Shown here piece after piece: positions 26,546 to 35,743 of a stretch of DNA of 64,000 bases; within the stretch, counting starts at the first letter, position 1; each line of letters begins with the position of its first letter. A model generated the notes under the pieces. It was not told the DNA's origin. It was given only the letters and a program-made list of their open reading frames with translations, and searched no databases. A program made the position numbers and the translations under genes. The stretch comes from VRUE01 sp963753245 (GTDB taxonomy: Bacteria > Actinomycetota > Thermoleophilia > Solirubrobacterales > 70-9): contig CAVWBK010000002.1 of the NCBI GenBank assembly GCA_963753245.1, forward strand, positions 1 to 64,000, in the 5' to 3' direction.

Positions 26546-27775
26546 TCACGCGTCGGATCGCGGCTGGGAAGCGAGCCAGGCGCGCTGAAGTTGCACAAAG
26601 CTGTGAGCGTCGGGGGCCGGCCTCAACCACTCGGCTCTCAGGGCGTTGGCGTCGATGGACCCTGAATCCAGTCCGCTGCCGTCCCAGCCCTCCACTAAGG
26701 CCCGGGCGTGCTTGTTCCAAAAGGCCCCGTTGAAGGATGCCTTAGACGTCCTGGTCAGGACCTCTTCAGGCAGCAGGTCTCCGACGAGTTGTTCAAAGCC
26801 GCGCGACCGCGAGCCCCTGCCCATCCCCGCGGGGCCGCCGGCCAGGGCGCACTCAGAGAGCAGGCTCGGATCGAGGAACGGGCTCGAGAAGAGAACGTCG
26901 AAATCGGCGGCCAGCGCCCGCTTGCCGGCCAGGTTGCACTGGACGAGTCGGCTGCGCCACCACCAGGCGCGCAGGGCGCGGTCCGCGCACAAGGGGTCGT
27001 GGCTCTCCCAGCGGGCGTGGTCGTAGGCCAGTCGCTTGCGCTTCTCCGGTCGTATCCACGCAAAGCGATCGAATCGCTGCCGGCGCAGGCGGCCCTTCGC
27101 GTAGGCGCGCAGCGGACGGGGTGCCAGTCCGAAGGCGACCGAGCGAAGATCTCGGACCCGCGGCCGCCGTCGTTGGATCAGGACCCGCGCCGCCGCGGCC
27201 CGGGAGACGCTCTCGAAGAGCTCATCGCCGCCGATGCCCGTCAGCAGGGCTCCCCCTGCCGCTCGCTTCAGCAGCGGATAGTGGAAGTGGCTGTTGAACG
27301 GCGCGAGGATGCCGTGGCGCCTCAGCACCTCGGTCGCGACGGGACCGACTACGTCGAGCTCGTCGCTCCACTCCAGCCGGACCCAATCCGAGAGCTCGAG
27401 GTGGTCGACAACGCGGTGCTGCCAGTCGGTCTCGTCGCTCGCCTCGATCATCGGGAACCGGTTAGTGATCGGGATCGGCGGCGGCAGGCCATTTCGCCGC
27501 GCAACGTGGGTTGCTACGGCCAGCACGACGGATGAGTCGACGCCTCCTGAGAATGAGACCAGACACGGGGCCCGTCTCAGTGCGGGCAGAACTGCCTCCT
27601 CCAGAACCGCCCGCGGACCGCTCGGGTCTTCGGGCTCGGGAAGCGGACGGGTGTGAGGGTCGGGCCCCATTGGAATGGCCCAAAGCTCCTCCAATGGCGT
27701 CAAGCGGAGGTGACTCGGCATGTCCTCGGCGATTTTTCGCGATGCGGTCCCCTCGACGTCGTCCGACCTATTCAC
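26546..27775 (-). CDS. Asparagine synthetase-like macrolactam cyclase (lasso C-like), short form
   Basis: A 409-residue protein with the ATP-pyrophosphatase P-loop CLVSFSGGVDSSVVLAVA (about 69-86) and the second motif ALLTGIGGDELFE (about 190), as in asparagine synthetase B. In lasso biosynthesis such enzymes adenylate an Asp/Glu side chain and close the ring. It begins only about 70 residues before the P-loop, so the N-terminal glutaminase-like domain present in typical AsnB and in most lasso cyclases is missing. The GTG at 27775 is preferred because it overlaps the B2 stop by 8 bp; farther upstream the frame lies inside B2. A role in amide formation is inferred from the family and operon. 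Confidence 0.85.
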   Translation of the reverse strand: MNRSDDVEGTASRKIAEDMPSHLRLTPLEELWAIPMGPDPHTRPLPEPEDPSGPRAVLEEAVLPALRRAPCLVSFSGGVDSSVVLAVATHVARRNGLPPPIPITNRFPMIEASDETDWQHRVVDHLELSDWVRLEWSDELDVVGPVATEVLRRHGILAPFNSHFHYPLLKRAAGGALLTGIGGDELFESVSRAAAARVLIQRRRPRVRDLRSVAFGLAPRPLRAYAKGRLRRQRFDRFAWIRPEKRKRLAYDHARWESHDPLCADRALRAWWWRSRLVQCNLAGKRALAADFDVLFSSPFLDPSLLSECALAGGPAGMGRGSRSRGFEQLVGDLLPEEVLTRTSKASFNGAFWNKHARALVEGWDGSGLDSGSIDANALRAEWLRPAPDAHSFVQLQRAWLASQPRSDA

Positions 27776-28136
27776 GCGGGGCCACCCTGGCCAGTACCTC
27801 GAAGTGCTGCCCCTCATCCTCGGGGTCATAGCGGTCGATCCAGGCGTGTGCCTCCACCGACGCCCCGCTCGCCACACCGATCAGCACCTCATACGGTCTG
27901 CCGCTGGACGCCAACCACTGCTGCAGGACGAGCGAGCGCTCGAGGCACGTCGCACGCTGCGCTTTCAGAGCGAACGCGACAGCACGGACGCCGTTCGGGC
28001 TCGCGATCGAGGGCGATTGGACGCGTACGTCCAGGCCCTGCGTGGGAATGTCTCGGCGAAGACGGCGGAGGGCGAAAAAGGTCCAGCCGACGGCCCAGGC
28101 ACGGATCAGAGGTCGGCAGGCGCTGAGTCTCTTCAC
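27768..28136 (-). CDS. Lasso peptide biosynthesis B2-like transglutaminase-fold protease
   Basis: This 122-residue protein has the Cys-His pattern of lasso B2 leader peptidases: RATCLERSLVLQQWLASSG (catalytic Cys near residue 62) and VEAHAWIDRYD (His near 95, Asp three residues on). The N-terminus has LIRAWAVGWTFFALRRLRR, a basic amphipathic helix. The enzyme removes the leader once the B1 partner holds it. ATG at 28136 overlaps the B1 stop by 4 bp, and the cyclase start overlaps its own stop. Length is typical for a stand-alone B2. Confidence 0.88.
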   Translation of the reverse strand: MKRLSACRPLIRAWAVGWTFFALRRLRRDIPTQGLDVRVQSPSIASPNGVRAVAFALKAQRATCLERSLVLQQWLASSGRPYEVLIGVASGASVEAHAWIDRYDPEDEGQHFEVLARVAPRE

Positions 28137-28444
28137 CCGTCTCGAGAGAGGAGAAGTCCGTGCGACTCGGCCATCAACAAGAACGCGTCAACGTCGTTAC
28201 GGGACGTGTCTTCATCAACATCGAAGTTCTCGCAGAGGCACTTGACGAGACTCGCGGGAGTGGCTCCCTGCGCGATCTCCTTCCACAGGAAGGCGCCCGA
28301 GCCGTTGATGTTCATATAGGTCCAGGTTTGCTTGTCGAGAACGATTATCTCGTCCTCGACTTCGCGCCACATCAGGCCATCCTCAGCCAGCCGGAGCGAG
28401 ATGTTCGCTCCGCCGCCGCCGGATTTTCCGGGGTCCATGCTCAC
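28133..28444 (-). CDS. PqqD-family RiPP recognition element (lasso B1-like)
   Basis: A 103-residue PqqD-like protein with LMWREVEDEIIVLDKQTWTYMNINGSGAFLWKEI (by position about 24-57): three strands followed by a helix as in RREs that bind the leader's Tyr-x-x-Pro motif. GATPASLVKCLCENFDVDEDT continues the helical part. The start GTG at 28444 overlaps the preceding stop as GTGA; an ATG at 28438 is an alternative. It is the first gene of the biosynthetic set (B1-B2-C-A). The coupling to the sugar dehydrogenase gene upstream is unusual. Confidence 0.9.
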   Translation of the reverse strand: MSMDPGKSGGGGANISLRLAEDGLMWREVEDEIIVLDKQTWTYMNINGSGAFLWKEIAQGATPASLVKCLCENFDVDEDTSRNDVDAFLLMAESHGLLLSRDG

Positions 28445-31400
28445 CAGTTCCGCGCCAGATTCAGTCCCACGCGCAGTGATTGTAGGGAGGGCCGCCTACG
28501 CCTGCCCTTGTCCGATCCTCTTGTGACCACAAGCCTTCGAGCCGCCGGAGTCGCATCGGCGTTACCGGCCTCGTCGATCGCCTGAACCGTGAACTTGTGA
28601 GAGCCGGGCTTGAGCTTGATCCCTCGAAGGGGAGAACTGCAGGGGGCCGGCGGCTTGGCGTCCATGCGGCATAGGAAGCGCGCCGACGGCTCGTTGGCCC
28701 GGAACGCGATTTCGGCCTTGACGAACGAGGGCCGCCGGCCGGCCCTCGTTGCGGTCAGGGTCAGCTGCCGCTTCGTTGGGGCCTTCGTGATGGTTGTCTC
28801 CGGGGCTGTCGAGTCCTCCGTGTAGACGATTGCGGACGAGCAGCTCGACTCGTTGGCCGCTGCGTCGGTGGCCGTCGCGGTCAGGATGGTGGTCGTGTCG
28901 TCTGCGATCGAAACCTGTACCCCGGATCCGAGCTGCGCGGCCGGGACCGTTGCGACGGGCGGCCCGGAGCAGTCTGCCTTCAGATAGACCCTGACGGTCG
29001 AACCGGCCTCCGCGGCCCCGCGGATCACGGGGCCATTGTCGTTCGCCGGGGAGGCCGGAGAGACGCCGGTGAGGGTGGGGGCCGTTGGTGCGGTGGAGTC
29101 CTCGACGTATTTGAAGACCGACGAGCAGGCCGAGGTGTTGCCGGCCGAATCGACAGCATCGGCGGTGAACGAGTTGTCTGAGTTGTCGGCGACCGAGATC
29201 GTCAAGCCGGACGCGAATTCTGCAGCCGTGCCGGAGGCCGCCGCGGGCCCGGAACAGGAGGAGCCGAAAAACAGGCTCACAGTTGAACCGGCATCCGCCT
29301 CGCCGCTCACAGACGGGTTGTTCGTGTTCGCCGGCGATTCGGGTGCTGAGTTGAGGATCTGTGGAGCCGATGGCGCCGTCGAGTCCTCGGTGTAGGAGAA
29401 AGCTGCTGAACATTCCGATGTGTTGGCCGCCGAATCTGTCGCCGTCGCGGTCATCGACGTCTGGGAGTCGTCCGCGACGGCCACCTCGAGGCCGGTTTCA
29501 AATTGTTCGGCGGTCCCAGAGGCGGCAACGGGTCCGGCGCAAGCGGCCGACTCGTAGATCTTGACCGTCGAGCCGGCCTCGGCTGCGCCACTCACGGTCG
29601 GTGTGTTGTCGTTCGCCGGCGATTTGGGTGTCGTCGATGCGATCGTCGGCACCGCGGGAGGGGTTGAGTCGGTCGTGTATGAGAGCGAGTTCGAGCAGCC
29701 TGAGCGCCCGGCGGCATTCGATGTCGCCGCGCTGATCTGGGTAGTCTCATTGGCTGGAACGGACGTCGTGACGCCAGCTCCCGTAAATTCGGAGACCGAA
29801 CCTTCAGCCGCGACAGCACCGGAGCAGTCTGCGCTCCTGAAGATCTTTACCGCGGTCGGGAAGTCCGCGCCGACTGTCCCCGCGATCCGTGGAGAGTTGT
29901 CGTTTCCACCGGACGCCGGAGTGGTGCCCGTTATCGCCGGTGCGGCCGGCGGGCCGAAGACGGCGGTGATCGTCTTGTCCTGGTTGGCGATTAGGTTATG
30001 GGAGGCTGCCCCTCCATCCGACCAGGCGCCGAATTCGTATTGGGCTCCTTCGAGAATCTGCGCGGGGGCGGCAACAGAGTTATTGGAGCCCTGGATCACC
30101 GTCTCGGTGAACGGTGTTATTCCTGTCACCCCACCTATTGAGACTTCGAAGCCGGAGATCGGGAGCGACTGGATCTGCAGTGAGACGGTTTTCGGATGCA
30201 CTTCCACCGACTCGGTATCGGTCAAGCCGCCGGCATCGGTCACGGTCAGCTTGAACTCGAGCCACGACGGATATTCGTGATCCACGCCGAGGAAGGTTCC
30301 ACCCGTCTGCCCGTCGATGTTTTCGACCTGGTGGGTATGACAATTGCTCGGGCAGTGATGGATTATAATGCTCCATTTGTAGGCCGAGGCGGGAAGCGTT
30401 CCCTGCTGCGGATCGGTCGCGGTCGCCGAGTATTCGATCGGGTCGCCTACCGCCCACGTGAAGCTCGGGAGCGGGCTGGTGATCGTTGCCGTCGGAGGAG
30501 TGTTGTCCACCTGTATCGAGACCGAATCGGTGTCGCTTTCGCCGCTCGTGTCGGTGACCCGGACCGTGGCGATGTGGACTCCGGGCTGAGTGTAGATATG
30601 GGATAGGGATGCGGCGGTCGAGTCGCCGAAGACACCATCCCCGTCGAGATCCCAGGAATAGCTGAGTGTGTCGCCCGGATCGGGGTCGCTGGAGCCCGCG
30701 GCACTGAGTTCGACGTTCAGGGGAGCGGCGCCATTTTGCGGTGTCGCGGCCGCGACGGCCGTCGGCGGTTGGTCCCCGGCCGGGTGCGAGATCCGCCAGA
30801 TCTTGCCACCGGTGAGGTCAACGTAATAGACGTCGCCCTGGGGGCCGATCGTGAGGTCAACGGGCGCGTGGGCTCCCTGATCCAGTGCGATGATGTCTTT
30901 GGGATCTGGAAGCCCGTTTTTGCCGGGCATCATCGTCCAGATGCAGTTTCGCGAGTAATCCGCAAAGACCAACCCGCCATCGAAGCCGGCCGGGAAGCCA
31001 CCGGATTCATAGAAGGCCATGCCGGAGATTGATGAGCTCCCGGTGGTGCACGTCTCTCCGGGGACGACGTGTTCGGTGTGCTTATAGGCGTAATACGGAG
31101 CTTCGACGGCCGATGGGCCCTCTTCGTAGAGGCTCTCGCAGAGAGTGAGGTTCGTCGCATCGAACTGAGGCTGGCGGGCGCTGCCTTCGTTGTCACCCTC
31201 GTAACACGGCCATCCGAAGTTGGTCGCACCGATGGCCGCGGGGTTTGAAAGGCGATCGATCTCCTCCCAGGTGCCGAAACCGACATCCCCGATCCAGACT
31301 TCGTTAGTTCCCGGGCGGACCGTGAACCTGAATGGATTGCGCAGGCCGTAGGCGACGATTCGACAAGCGTTGGCATCGAGGCTGCCGGCGAAGGGATTGT

Positions 31401-32214
31401 CGAGACGTCCTTCTCCCGTTTTGGGGTCGACGCGCAGGATGGAGCCGTTGAGATCGGTTGGGTCCGCCGGCGTTCGGACATCTTGAGCGCGGAGGGAGCC
31501 CCCTTCGGCGGAAGGAGGCGTCAATTCCTGGCCGATTCCAAGAGGCGGGTCGTTGCAAGGGTTGCCTTCCTGGCCCCAGTCGATGAAGGTGAAGCTCGCC
31601 CCGTCGCCGCCGCTCACGTACAGCGAGCCATCCGCGCCGAAAGCGAGGTCGCCTATCGAGTGGCTGGGGTACTGCTGGCACCAGTCGGTGATCAGCGGGG
31701 TTTCCGCGACAACTTTGTTTCCGCTCACGGTCAGTTTGGCCAATCGGCCGGTGACAACGCAGCCTTCGGCAGTGGCCCCCGGCGGCGTCGGACAGGAATC
31801 GCTGGGTGAGGTCCCCCCCCACTGGGGCGCCGCGCCACCCGGTTTCGCGTCCAGGGTGTAGAGGACGTAGACGTAGGGTTCGGCGGGGAATTTCGGATCC
31901 AGCGCCATCCCCAACAGGCCGCGATCCCAGAAGTCGTCGGTCTTTTCGGTCAGGTCGGCGAAGATTTCCGGGGTCTTGTCCGAGAGCCGATCGTAGACTT
32001 TGATGATTCCGCTCTTTTCAGCGACGAAGACCCTTTCGTCGGGCGAGAACACGACCGAGGTCGGTTCCGTGAGTTCGGAATAGACGATGTTTTCGTGGAA
32101 GCCCGGCGGTAGGGTTCCGGCCTGAGCTTCAGGTGTCGCGGCAAGGGCGGCGGCCGCCAGAGCGAGCATCGCCACCATCGTCGCCTGCCAGGTCTTGAAG
32201 TTTGGTTTTGCCAT
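28441..32214 (-). CDS. Secreted PQQ-dependent sugar dehydrogenase with PKD and Ig-like repeats
   Basis: A 1257-residue secreted protein. Signal peptide: TMVAMLALAAAALAATPEAQAG (about 12-33). The glucose/sorbosone dehydrogenase propeller (about 36-480) shows DRGLLGMALDPKFP, FRFTVRPGTNEVWIGDVGFG and FGWPCYEGDNEG. A PKD domain follows (about 490-570), including DPDPGDTLSYSWDLDGDG. A second PKD-like and a bacterial-repeat domain come next (about 570-760). Several Ig-like repeats of about 95 residues follow (about 760-1160), each with the Cys pair of CSGPxxASG and CSxxFxY, separated by DSTAPxAPxI. The C-terminal basic tail (GRRRRPSLQSLRVGL) has no anchor motif. The protein probably oxidises sugars at the cell surface or binds polymer. 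Its stop overlaps the B1 gene's start. Confidence 0.9.
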   Translation of the reverse strand: MAKPNFKTWQATMVAMLALAAAALAATPEAQAGTLPPGFHENIVYSELTEPTSVVFSPDERVFVAEKSGIIKVYDRLSDKTPEIFADLTEKTDDFWDRGLLGMALDPKFPAEPYVYVLYTLDAKPGGAAPQWGGTSPSDSCPTPPGATAEGCVVTGRLAKLTVSGNKVVAETPLITDWCQQYPSHSIGDLAFGADGSLYVSGGDGASFTFIDWGQEGNPCNDPPLGIGQELTPPSAEGGSLRAQDVRTPADPTDLNGSILRVDPKTGEGRLDNPFAGSLDANACRIVAYGLRNPFRFTVRPGTNEVWIGDVGFGTWEEIDRLSNPAAIGATNFGWPCYEGDNEGSARQPQFDATNLTLCESLYEEGPSAVEAPYYAYKHTEHVVPGETCTTGSSSISGMAFYESGGFPAGFDGGLVFADYSRNCIWTMMPGKNGLPDPKDIIALDQGAHAPVDLTIGPQGDVYYVDLTGGKIWRISHPAGDQPPTAVAAATPQNGAAPLNVELSAAGSSDPDPGDTLSYSWDLDGDGVFGDSTAASLSHIYTQPGVHIATVRVTDTSGESDTDSVSIQVDNTPPTATITSPLPSFTWAVGDPIEYSATATDPQQGTLPASAYKWSIIIHHCPSNCHTHQVENIDGQTGGTFLGVDHEYPSWLEFKLTVTDAGGLTDTESVEVHPKTVSLQIQSLPISGFEVSIGGVTGITPFTETVIQGSNNSVAAPAQILEGAQYEFGAWSDGGAASHNLIANQDKTITAVFGPPAAPAITGTTPASGGNDNSPRIAGTVGADFPTAVKIFRSADCSGAVAAEGSVSEFTGAGVTTSVPANETTQISAATSNAAGRSGCSNSLSYTTDSTPPAVPTIASTTPKSPANDNTPTVSGAAEAGSTVKIYESAACAGPVAASGTAEQFETGLEVAVADDSQTSMTATATDSAANTSECSAAFSYTEDSTAPSAPQILNSAPESPANTNNPSVSGEADAGSTVSLFFGSSCSGPAAASGTAAEFASGLTISVADNSDNSFTADAVDSAGNTSACSSVFKYVEDSTAPTAPTLTGVSPASPANDNGPVIRGAAEAGSTVRVYLKADCSGPPVATVPAAQLGSGVQVSIADDTTTILTATATDAAANESSCSSAIVYTEDSTAPETTITKAPTKRQLTLTATRAGRRPSFVKAEIAFRANEPSARFLCRMDAKPPAPCSSPLRGIKLKPGSHKFTVQAIDEAGNADATPAARRLVVTRGSDKGRRRRPSLQSLRVGLNLARNW

Positions 32215-32342
32215 TGGGTAATCGGTTCAGACCTGGCGGCGACCGCCTGCGACGGCCGACCCTGCATGGGTTCGCTTAGCTTGTTAACGAACCGAGCGGC
32301 GCAAGTCTTTCATGCCCGGACCGTCAGGCTATGAGGCTGCGG

Positions 32343-32636
32343 CTACTCCGCAACCAGGAGCGTGTGCCAGGCGGGCAGGATCGGCAGGTCGTGCAGGTCG
32401 ATGATCGAGGCGCGGATGTCCTCGACCTCGGTCGAGAACCACCAGCGCTCGAAGTCGGCGCGGCTCTCCCAGATCGAGGACTGATGAAAGGCGAGTGGGT
32501 CATCGATCGAGCGGGTCAGCGACCAGCTCTTGGCCCCGTAGGAGGGCATCCGTGCGGCGGCCGGCTCCCAGAGGTCAAGCCAACGGTCGGCGCGAAAGGG
32601 GGCGATGTGCCAATCCAGGGTGCATACCTCGGCCAT
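32343..32636 (-). CDS. Small dimeric alpha/beta-barrel-like protein
   Basis: A 97-residue protein not firmly assigned. It begins MAEVCTLDWHIAPFRADRW and contains WSLTRSIDDPLAFHQSSIWESRADFERWW, a Trp-rich strand-helix pattern seen in antibiotic-biosynthesis monooxygenase/EthD-like dimeric barrels. It ends ILPAWHTLLVAE, which resembles their final strand. The 2-bp gap after the Ccr stop implies one operon, so it may act with that pathway. I know of no catalytic residue to assign. Confidence 0.6.
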   Translation of the reverse strand: MAEVCTLDWHIAPFRADRWLDLWEPAAARMPSYGAKSWSLTRSIDDPLAFHQSSIWESRADFERWWFSTEVEDIRASIIDLHDLPILPAWHTLLVAE

Positions 32637-32638
32637 CG

Positions 32639-33901
32639 CTAGGCTCCGACCTCGGCCCGGATCGCTCCGGCGCCGTCCTCGTTCTTGCCCTCATCCTCAG
32701 ACTCGGCGCCGACCAGGATCGAGATCTTGCCCATGTGCTTATTTTCGTGCAGGAGCTGGTGGGCCTCGGCGACCCCGTCAAAGCCCATCGTCTTCCAGAG
32801 CACCGGTCGCACCTTGCCCTCGGCCATCAGCTGGTTGGCGCGCATGCACTCATAGGCGTTGGCGAAGTGCGAGCCGATGATCCGCTTCTGGCGCATCCAC
32901 AGGTAGCGCACGTCGAAGTCGAGCTGAAAGCCCGAGGTGGCGCCGCAGATCACGACTTTGCCAAACGGCTTGACGACGAAGACCGAGGTCGGGAAGGTCG
33001 CCTGGCCGACGTGCTCAAAGACGATGTCGGGGGCGTCGCCGAGGATCTCTTTGACCCGCTTGGCGAAGCCGCGCGAGGCCTTGAAGCGCTCCTTATCGGC
33101 GGCCGGGTCGGCGAGGTTCTCCTTGGTCCTCATCATCCCGGCGAACTCGGCTCGGTTGATGTAGTCGACGGCGCCGAGCTGTTTGACCAGCTCGCCCTTC
33201 TCATCGGAGGAGACGACGCCGACCGCGTTGGCGCCCGCCGCCTTGCAGAGCTGGGTGGCGAAGACCCCGAGGCCGCCGGCCGCGCCCCAGATCAAGACGT
33301 TGTGGCCGGGCTGCAGCTTGCACTGGTCGATCAGCATCCGGTAGGCGGTGAAGTAGGTCAGCCCGTAGGCCGAGGAATCGACCCAGGAGAGGTTCTGGGG
33401 GCGGGGGAGGAGCTGCTGGGCCTGGACTTTGGTGAACTGGGCAAAGGAGCCCCAGGTCGTCTCATAGCCCCAGATCTTCTGGGAGGGCGCCGCCAGCGGG
33501 TCGAGGCCGTGGACCTCGACGTCCTCATAGGAGGCCTGGTTGCAGTGGAGAACGACCTCATCGCCCGGCGCCCAGCGGCTGACCCCCTCGCCGACCTTCC
33601 AGACGATCCCCGAGGCATCCGAGCCGCCGATGTGGTGGCCGTACTCGGGGTGATCGCCGTAGCCGAAGACCGAGACCGGCTTGCCGAGCGCCGCCCAGAC
33701 ATTGTTGAAGTTGACCCCGGCGGCCATCACCCGGACGATCACCTCAAAGGCGCCGGGCTCGGGAACCTCGATCTGCTCGAGCTGGAAGGCCTCGCTGGGC
33801 TCGCCCTCGCGCTCCTGGCGGATCACCCAGGCGGCCATCGTCTCCGGCAGCGTTCCGGGCGAGACGTCCAACTTCGAGACTGCGCTGCTATCGACGGCCA
33901 A
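32639..33901 (-). CDS. ccr: Crotonyl-CoA carboxylase/reductase-family enzyme
   Basis: A 420-residue MDR-type protein. Typical sequences are WAALGKPVSVFGYGDHPEYGHHIGGSDASGIVW (by position about 72-104), HCNQASYEDVEVHGLDPLA and KIWGYETTWGSFAQFTKVQ, which are diagnostic of Ccr rather than plain quinone reductases. The NADPH site is IWGAAGGLGVFATQLCKAAG. Ccr converts crotonyl-CoA, CO2 and NADPH to ethylmalonyl-CoA in the ethylmalonyl-CoA pathway or in polyketide precursor supply. It is followed within 2 bp by the small barrel-like gene. The C-terminal tail is acidic and Gly-rich. No mutase or epimerase partner lies nearby, so its route here is unclear. Confidence 0.9.
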   Translation of the reverse strand: MAVDSSAVSKLDVSPGTLPETMAAWVIRQEREGEPSEAFQLEQIEVPEPGAFEVIVRVMAAGVNFNNVWAALGKPVSVFGYGDHPEYGHHIGGSDASGIVWKVGEGVSRWAPGDEVVLHCNQASYEDVEVHGLDPLAAPSQKIWGYETTWGSFAQFTKVQAQQLLPRPQNLSWVDSSAYGLTYFTAYRMLIDQCKLQPGHNVLIWGAAGGLGVFATQLCKAAGANAVGVVSSDEKGELVKQLGAVDYINRAEFAGMMRTKENLADPAADKERFKASRGFAKRVKEILGDAPDIVFEHVGQATFPTSVFVVKPFGKVVICGATSGFQLDFDVRYLWMRQKRIIGSHFANAYECMRANQLMAEGKVRPVLWKTMGFDGVAEAHQLLHENKHMGKISILVGAESEDEGKNEDGAGAIRAEVGA

Positions 33902-33967
33902 AGGTTCCTCCGCGGGTCGTTTCAGGGCGGGCGCGAATCCTAGTCCAGAGGAGGTCGGCGCTGCGCT

Positions 33968-35138
33968 TCAGGCCGCGTCAGACTCGCGCAGCTCGGGAGC
34001 CGTGATCGCCCTGATCGAGATCTCGATCGGCTCGGGCTCCTCGATCTCCTTGCCGGGGGCGACGCCGAGCTCCTCGACCTTGCGCAGCTGGGGCAGCAGC
34101 CGGCTCTGCACCGAGCCGACCGCCGAGTCATAGGCGCTGGCCGCGGTGGTCAGGCCCCGCCCGACCTTGTTGAGGTCGCTGAGGAACTTGGCGAAGCGGG
34201 CGTGCATGGTGCCGGCGGCCTCGGCGATCTGCGCCGCCTCGGCGACCATCCGCTCCTGGCGCCAGCCGAGCTCCATCGTGCGCAGCAAACCGATCAGCGA
34301 GGTCGGGCTGACGACCAACACATTGCGCTCAAGCGCGTAGTCAAAGAGGGTCGGGTCGGCGGCGAAGGCGGCGTGCATGGCGGGCTCGTTGGGGATGAAG
34401 CAGACGACCAGATCGGGCATCTCGCCGGGCCGGAACTGGCCCTGGTAGTCCTTGGAGGAGAGGCTGCGGATGTGCTCGCGGGCCTGGCGCGCGTGGCGGG
34501 CGAGCTGCACGATCCGCTCGGACTCGACCTCGGCCTCCTGGGCGTCGAGGAAGGCGTCGAGGGGAACCTTGGAGTCGGCGATGAAGCTGCGGCCCTCGGG
34601 CAACATGAAGCGCGCGTCGGGGCGCAGCCGGCCGTCCTCGGTGTGGATCGTCTCCTGCAGCTCGAAGTCGACGTGCTCGGTCATCCCGGCGATCTCCACG
34701 CAGCGGCGCAGCTGCAGCTCGCCCCACTGGCCGCGGGTCTGGGGCTGGCGCAGCGCCTTCTTTAGGCCGGCGGTCTCGGAGTTCAGGTTGCCGACCGTCT
34801 GCCCCATCTGCTCGAGCAGGGTGCGGGTCTGCAGGTCGGTCTCAGCGCGCCGGGCGACCTCGCGCTCGATCTTCTCCTGGCCCTTGGCGATCCGCTCGGC
34901 GAGCACCTTGATCTCGGCCTGGCGCTTGTCGAGGGTCGCCTCGGCGCTCTGCGCGTCGAGTTTTCGCGACTCTTCGTTCATCCGCTGTAGCTCGGCGACG
35001 GCCTGGGAGGTCGCGGCCTGGATCGCCGGGCCGACGTCCTCCTGGACCGGGGCTGGGGTCTCCTGGCGGCCGATCAGATAGGCGGCGACGCAGGCCACCG
35101 AGGGCGAGACCGGCGATCAGGGCAAGAGCGGTGAGCAT
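33968..35138 (-). CDS. rmuC: DNA recombination protein RmuC, N-terminus likely frameshifted
   Basis: The coiled-coil region (TSQAVAELQRMNEESRKLDA and KVLAERIAKGQEKIEREVARR, about 30-85) precedes the nuclease-like domain (LQLRRCVEIAGMTEHVDFEL, FIADSKVPLDAFLDAQEA and LVVSPTSLIGLLRTMELGW). RmuC limits chromosomal inversions between repeats and is related to restriction-endonuclease-fold proteins. The long open frame starts at 35098 with a GTG, giving 376 residues. A better start is ATG at 35138: its frame begins MLTALALIAGLALG, and if one base near 35093 is dropped it runs straight into ACVAAYLIGR, giving the N-terminal membrane anchor usual for RmuC. A single-base insertion is therefore suspected. 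Confidence 0.88.
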
Positions 35139-35252
35139 CCGCCGATGGTGACGGAGCGCCCAGACGTGATTGCGTCCGAGCAGGCCCGCATTTTCCGCCT
35201 ACACCACCGGAATCGCAGGTTCTGCCCCCGGCGGCCTCGATCCCCGGGCCGC

Positions 35253-35732
35253 CTATGGCGGCAGTACGTCGTTCTGAGAAGAGGCGCGGTAGGGGCCGAC
35301 GGTCAGGGTCGCCGGCTTGGCGGAGATGTCGGCGGCGCTGATCTTGTAGGAGCCGGTCGGTAAGGCAGCCTGGTAGCTGTTGTTGCCCTCGGCGGCCAGA
35401 AGGCCCGAGCTGGCGTTCTTCGGCCCGTGAATTTCGAGCCTGGATTCGGTTGGGGTGAGGTTGGCCGAGACGAAGACGACGTTCAGCGGCTCCTTGGTCT
35501 GGATCGGCGGCTGGGCCTGCTTGCGATTCTGCTGGATCAGCTGCTTTTTTTCTTCGCCCATCGCGATCCGATCAGGCGTCACCGTCACCGCATCCTTGCT
35601 GATCGCGACGCTGACCCGGGTCGGGGCCGAGGGTCGCGGTTCGTTGGGGTGTTCCTGGGCGCCGCAGCCGAGCGCTGCGAATGAAAGCGCGGCGATGCAC
35701 GCCCCCGCCGCGATGCCTCTCCCGAGTGCCAT
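35253..35732 (-). CDS. Putative lipoprotein of unknown function
   Basis: This 159-residue protein has a signal peptide ending in a lipobox, SFAALGC (Cys near residue 23), followed by a short flexible Pro/Arg region. The rest includes VSVAISKDAVTVTPDRIAMG, TKEPLNVVFVSANLTPTES and ALPTGSYKISAADISAKPA, strand-rich, perhaps a cupredoxin- or Ig-like fold. I recognise no catalytic motif. It lies 11 bp after the stop of the ygfZ-like gene on the same strand, probably co-transcribed. Confidence 0.65.
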   Translation of the reverse strand: MALGRGIAAGACIAALSFAALGCGAQEHPNEPRPSAPTRVSVAISKDAVTVTPDRIAMGEEKKQLIQQNRKQAQPPIQTKEPLNVVFVSANLTPTESRLEIHGPKNASSGLLAAEGNNSYQAALPTGSYKISAADISAKPATLTVGPYRASSQNDVLPP

Positions 35733-35743
35733 CGTGGCGGAAT

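Noticed and set aside
26349..26588. Plus-strand 79-codon frame over the precursor gene
   Set aside because: It lacks an RBS and family features; the minus-strand GTG frame has a strong RBS and lasso leader spacing.
32495..33943. 482-codon plus-strand frame opposite ccr
   Set aside because: It is an antisense shadow: hydrophobic/charged composition mirrors the Ccr codons and it has no family motif.
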